A stretch of 64,000 nucleotides of DNA from NCBI GenBank assembly GCA_019925095.2, contig CM034390.1:3273501-3337500 (forward strand), read 5' to 3'. Shown here piece by piece: positions 63,944 through 64,000 of this stretch. The notes beneath the pieces were generated by a model that did not search any database, had not been told where the DNA came from, and saw nothing but the letters and a program-made list of their open reading frames with translations. The position numbers and the translations under genes are program-made. The stretch comes from Dendrolimus kikuchii (taxonomy: Eukaryota > Arthropoda > Insecta > Lepidoptera > Lasiocampidae). The number at the start of each line of letters is the position of its first letter. Positions within the stretch are counted from its first letter, which is position 1.

Positions 63944-64000
63944 ACATACATACATACATACATAACTTCACGCCAGCTCCCCTGCGGGGTAGGCACGAAA
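63944..64000 (-). mobile_element. (ATGT)n-tailed LINE, cut by window end
   Basis: (CATA)n followed by ACTTCACGCCAGCTCCCC, the family's 3' end on the minus strand. Confidence 0.7.

Overview
The window looks like a transposon-dense, AT-rich intergenic or intronic stretch of a lepidopteran (moth or butterfly) chromosome. The grounds are the repeat types: short Helitrons with a 3' hairpin plus CTAG, a tRNA-derived SINE with the box B core GGTTCGATCC, Penelope-like elements with a GIY-YIG endonuclease, RTE-type LINE tails ending in a protein motif like EAYVQQW, and CR1/L2/jockey-type LINEs. No prokaryotic gene organisation, rRNA, CRISPR or intact host gene is visible. The species is not determinable from the sequence alone.

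Layout. 0-5 kb: Helitron, Penelope and SINE fragments, then a GC-rich LINE 3' end (4010-4663) with a 15-bp target duplication. 5-11 kb: two LTR-like elements, LINE reverse-transcriptase remnants and a hAT-like insertion. 11-16 kb: a piggyBac-type MITE split by a LINE, and two poly(A) retroelements inserted one after the other at the same target. 16.4-20.7 kb: a satellite of twelve 336/340-bp periods. Its ends show that it grew from two nearby insertions of one LINE family. 20.8-29 kb: Penelope, LTR, SINE and Helitron copies. 30-38 kb: a jockey-like LINE pseudogene split by a SINE, RTE remnants and long (AT)n runs. 39.4-43.6 kb (minus strand): the only nearly intact autonomous element, a LINE with an open 965-codon ORF2 (endonuclease plus reverse transcriptase) and an ORF1 (PHD finger, coiled coil, FP-C-like domain) broken by one frameshift. 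44-49 kb: SINEs, an LTR-like element and an orphan 120-codon ORF. 50.1-51.2 kb: a terminal-inverted-repeat element enclosing a decayed last exon resembling TAF10. 52-54 kb: a piggyBac MITE and a Penelope copy ending in a 107-bp-arm palindrome. 57.4 kb: one host-gene-like exon with good splice sites. 61 kb: a 146-bp satellite. 62-64 kb: further retroelement ends.

How the parts relate. One 5'-truncated LINE family with an (ATGT)n tail occurs at least sixteen times, mostly with 7-15 bp target duplications, and its copies also seeded the satellite. A roughly 310-bp poly(A) SINE-like family has a 3' third matching the coding end and 3'UTR of the jockey-like LINE at 30-31.5 kb, which suggests that LINE type as its mobilising partner. 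Nested insertions give relative ages at several places. Coordinates of degenerate repeats are approximate to about 10-20 bp unless a target duplication fixes them.
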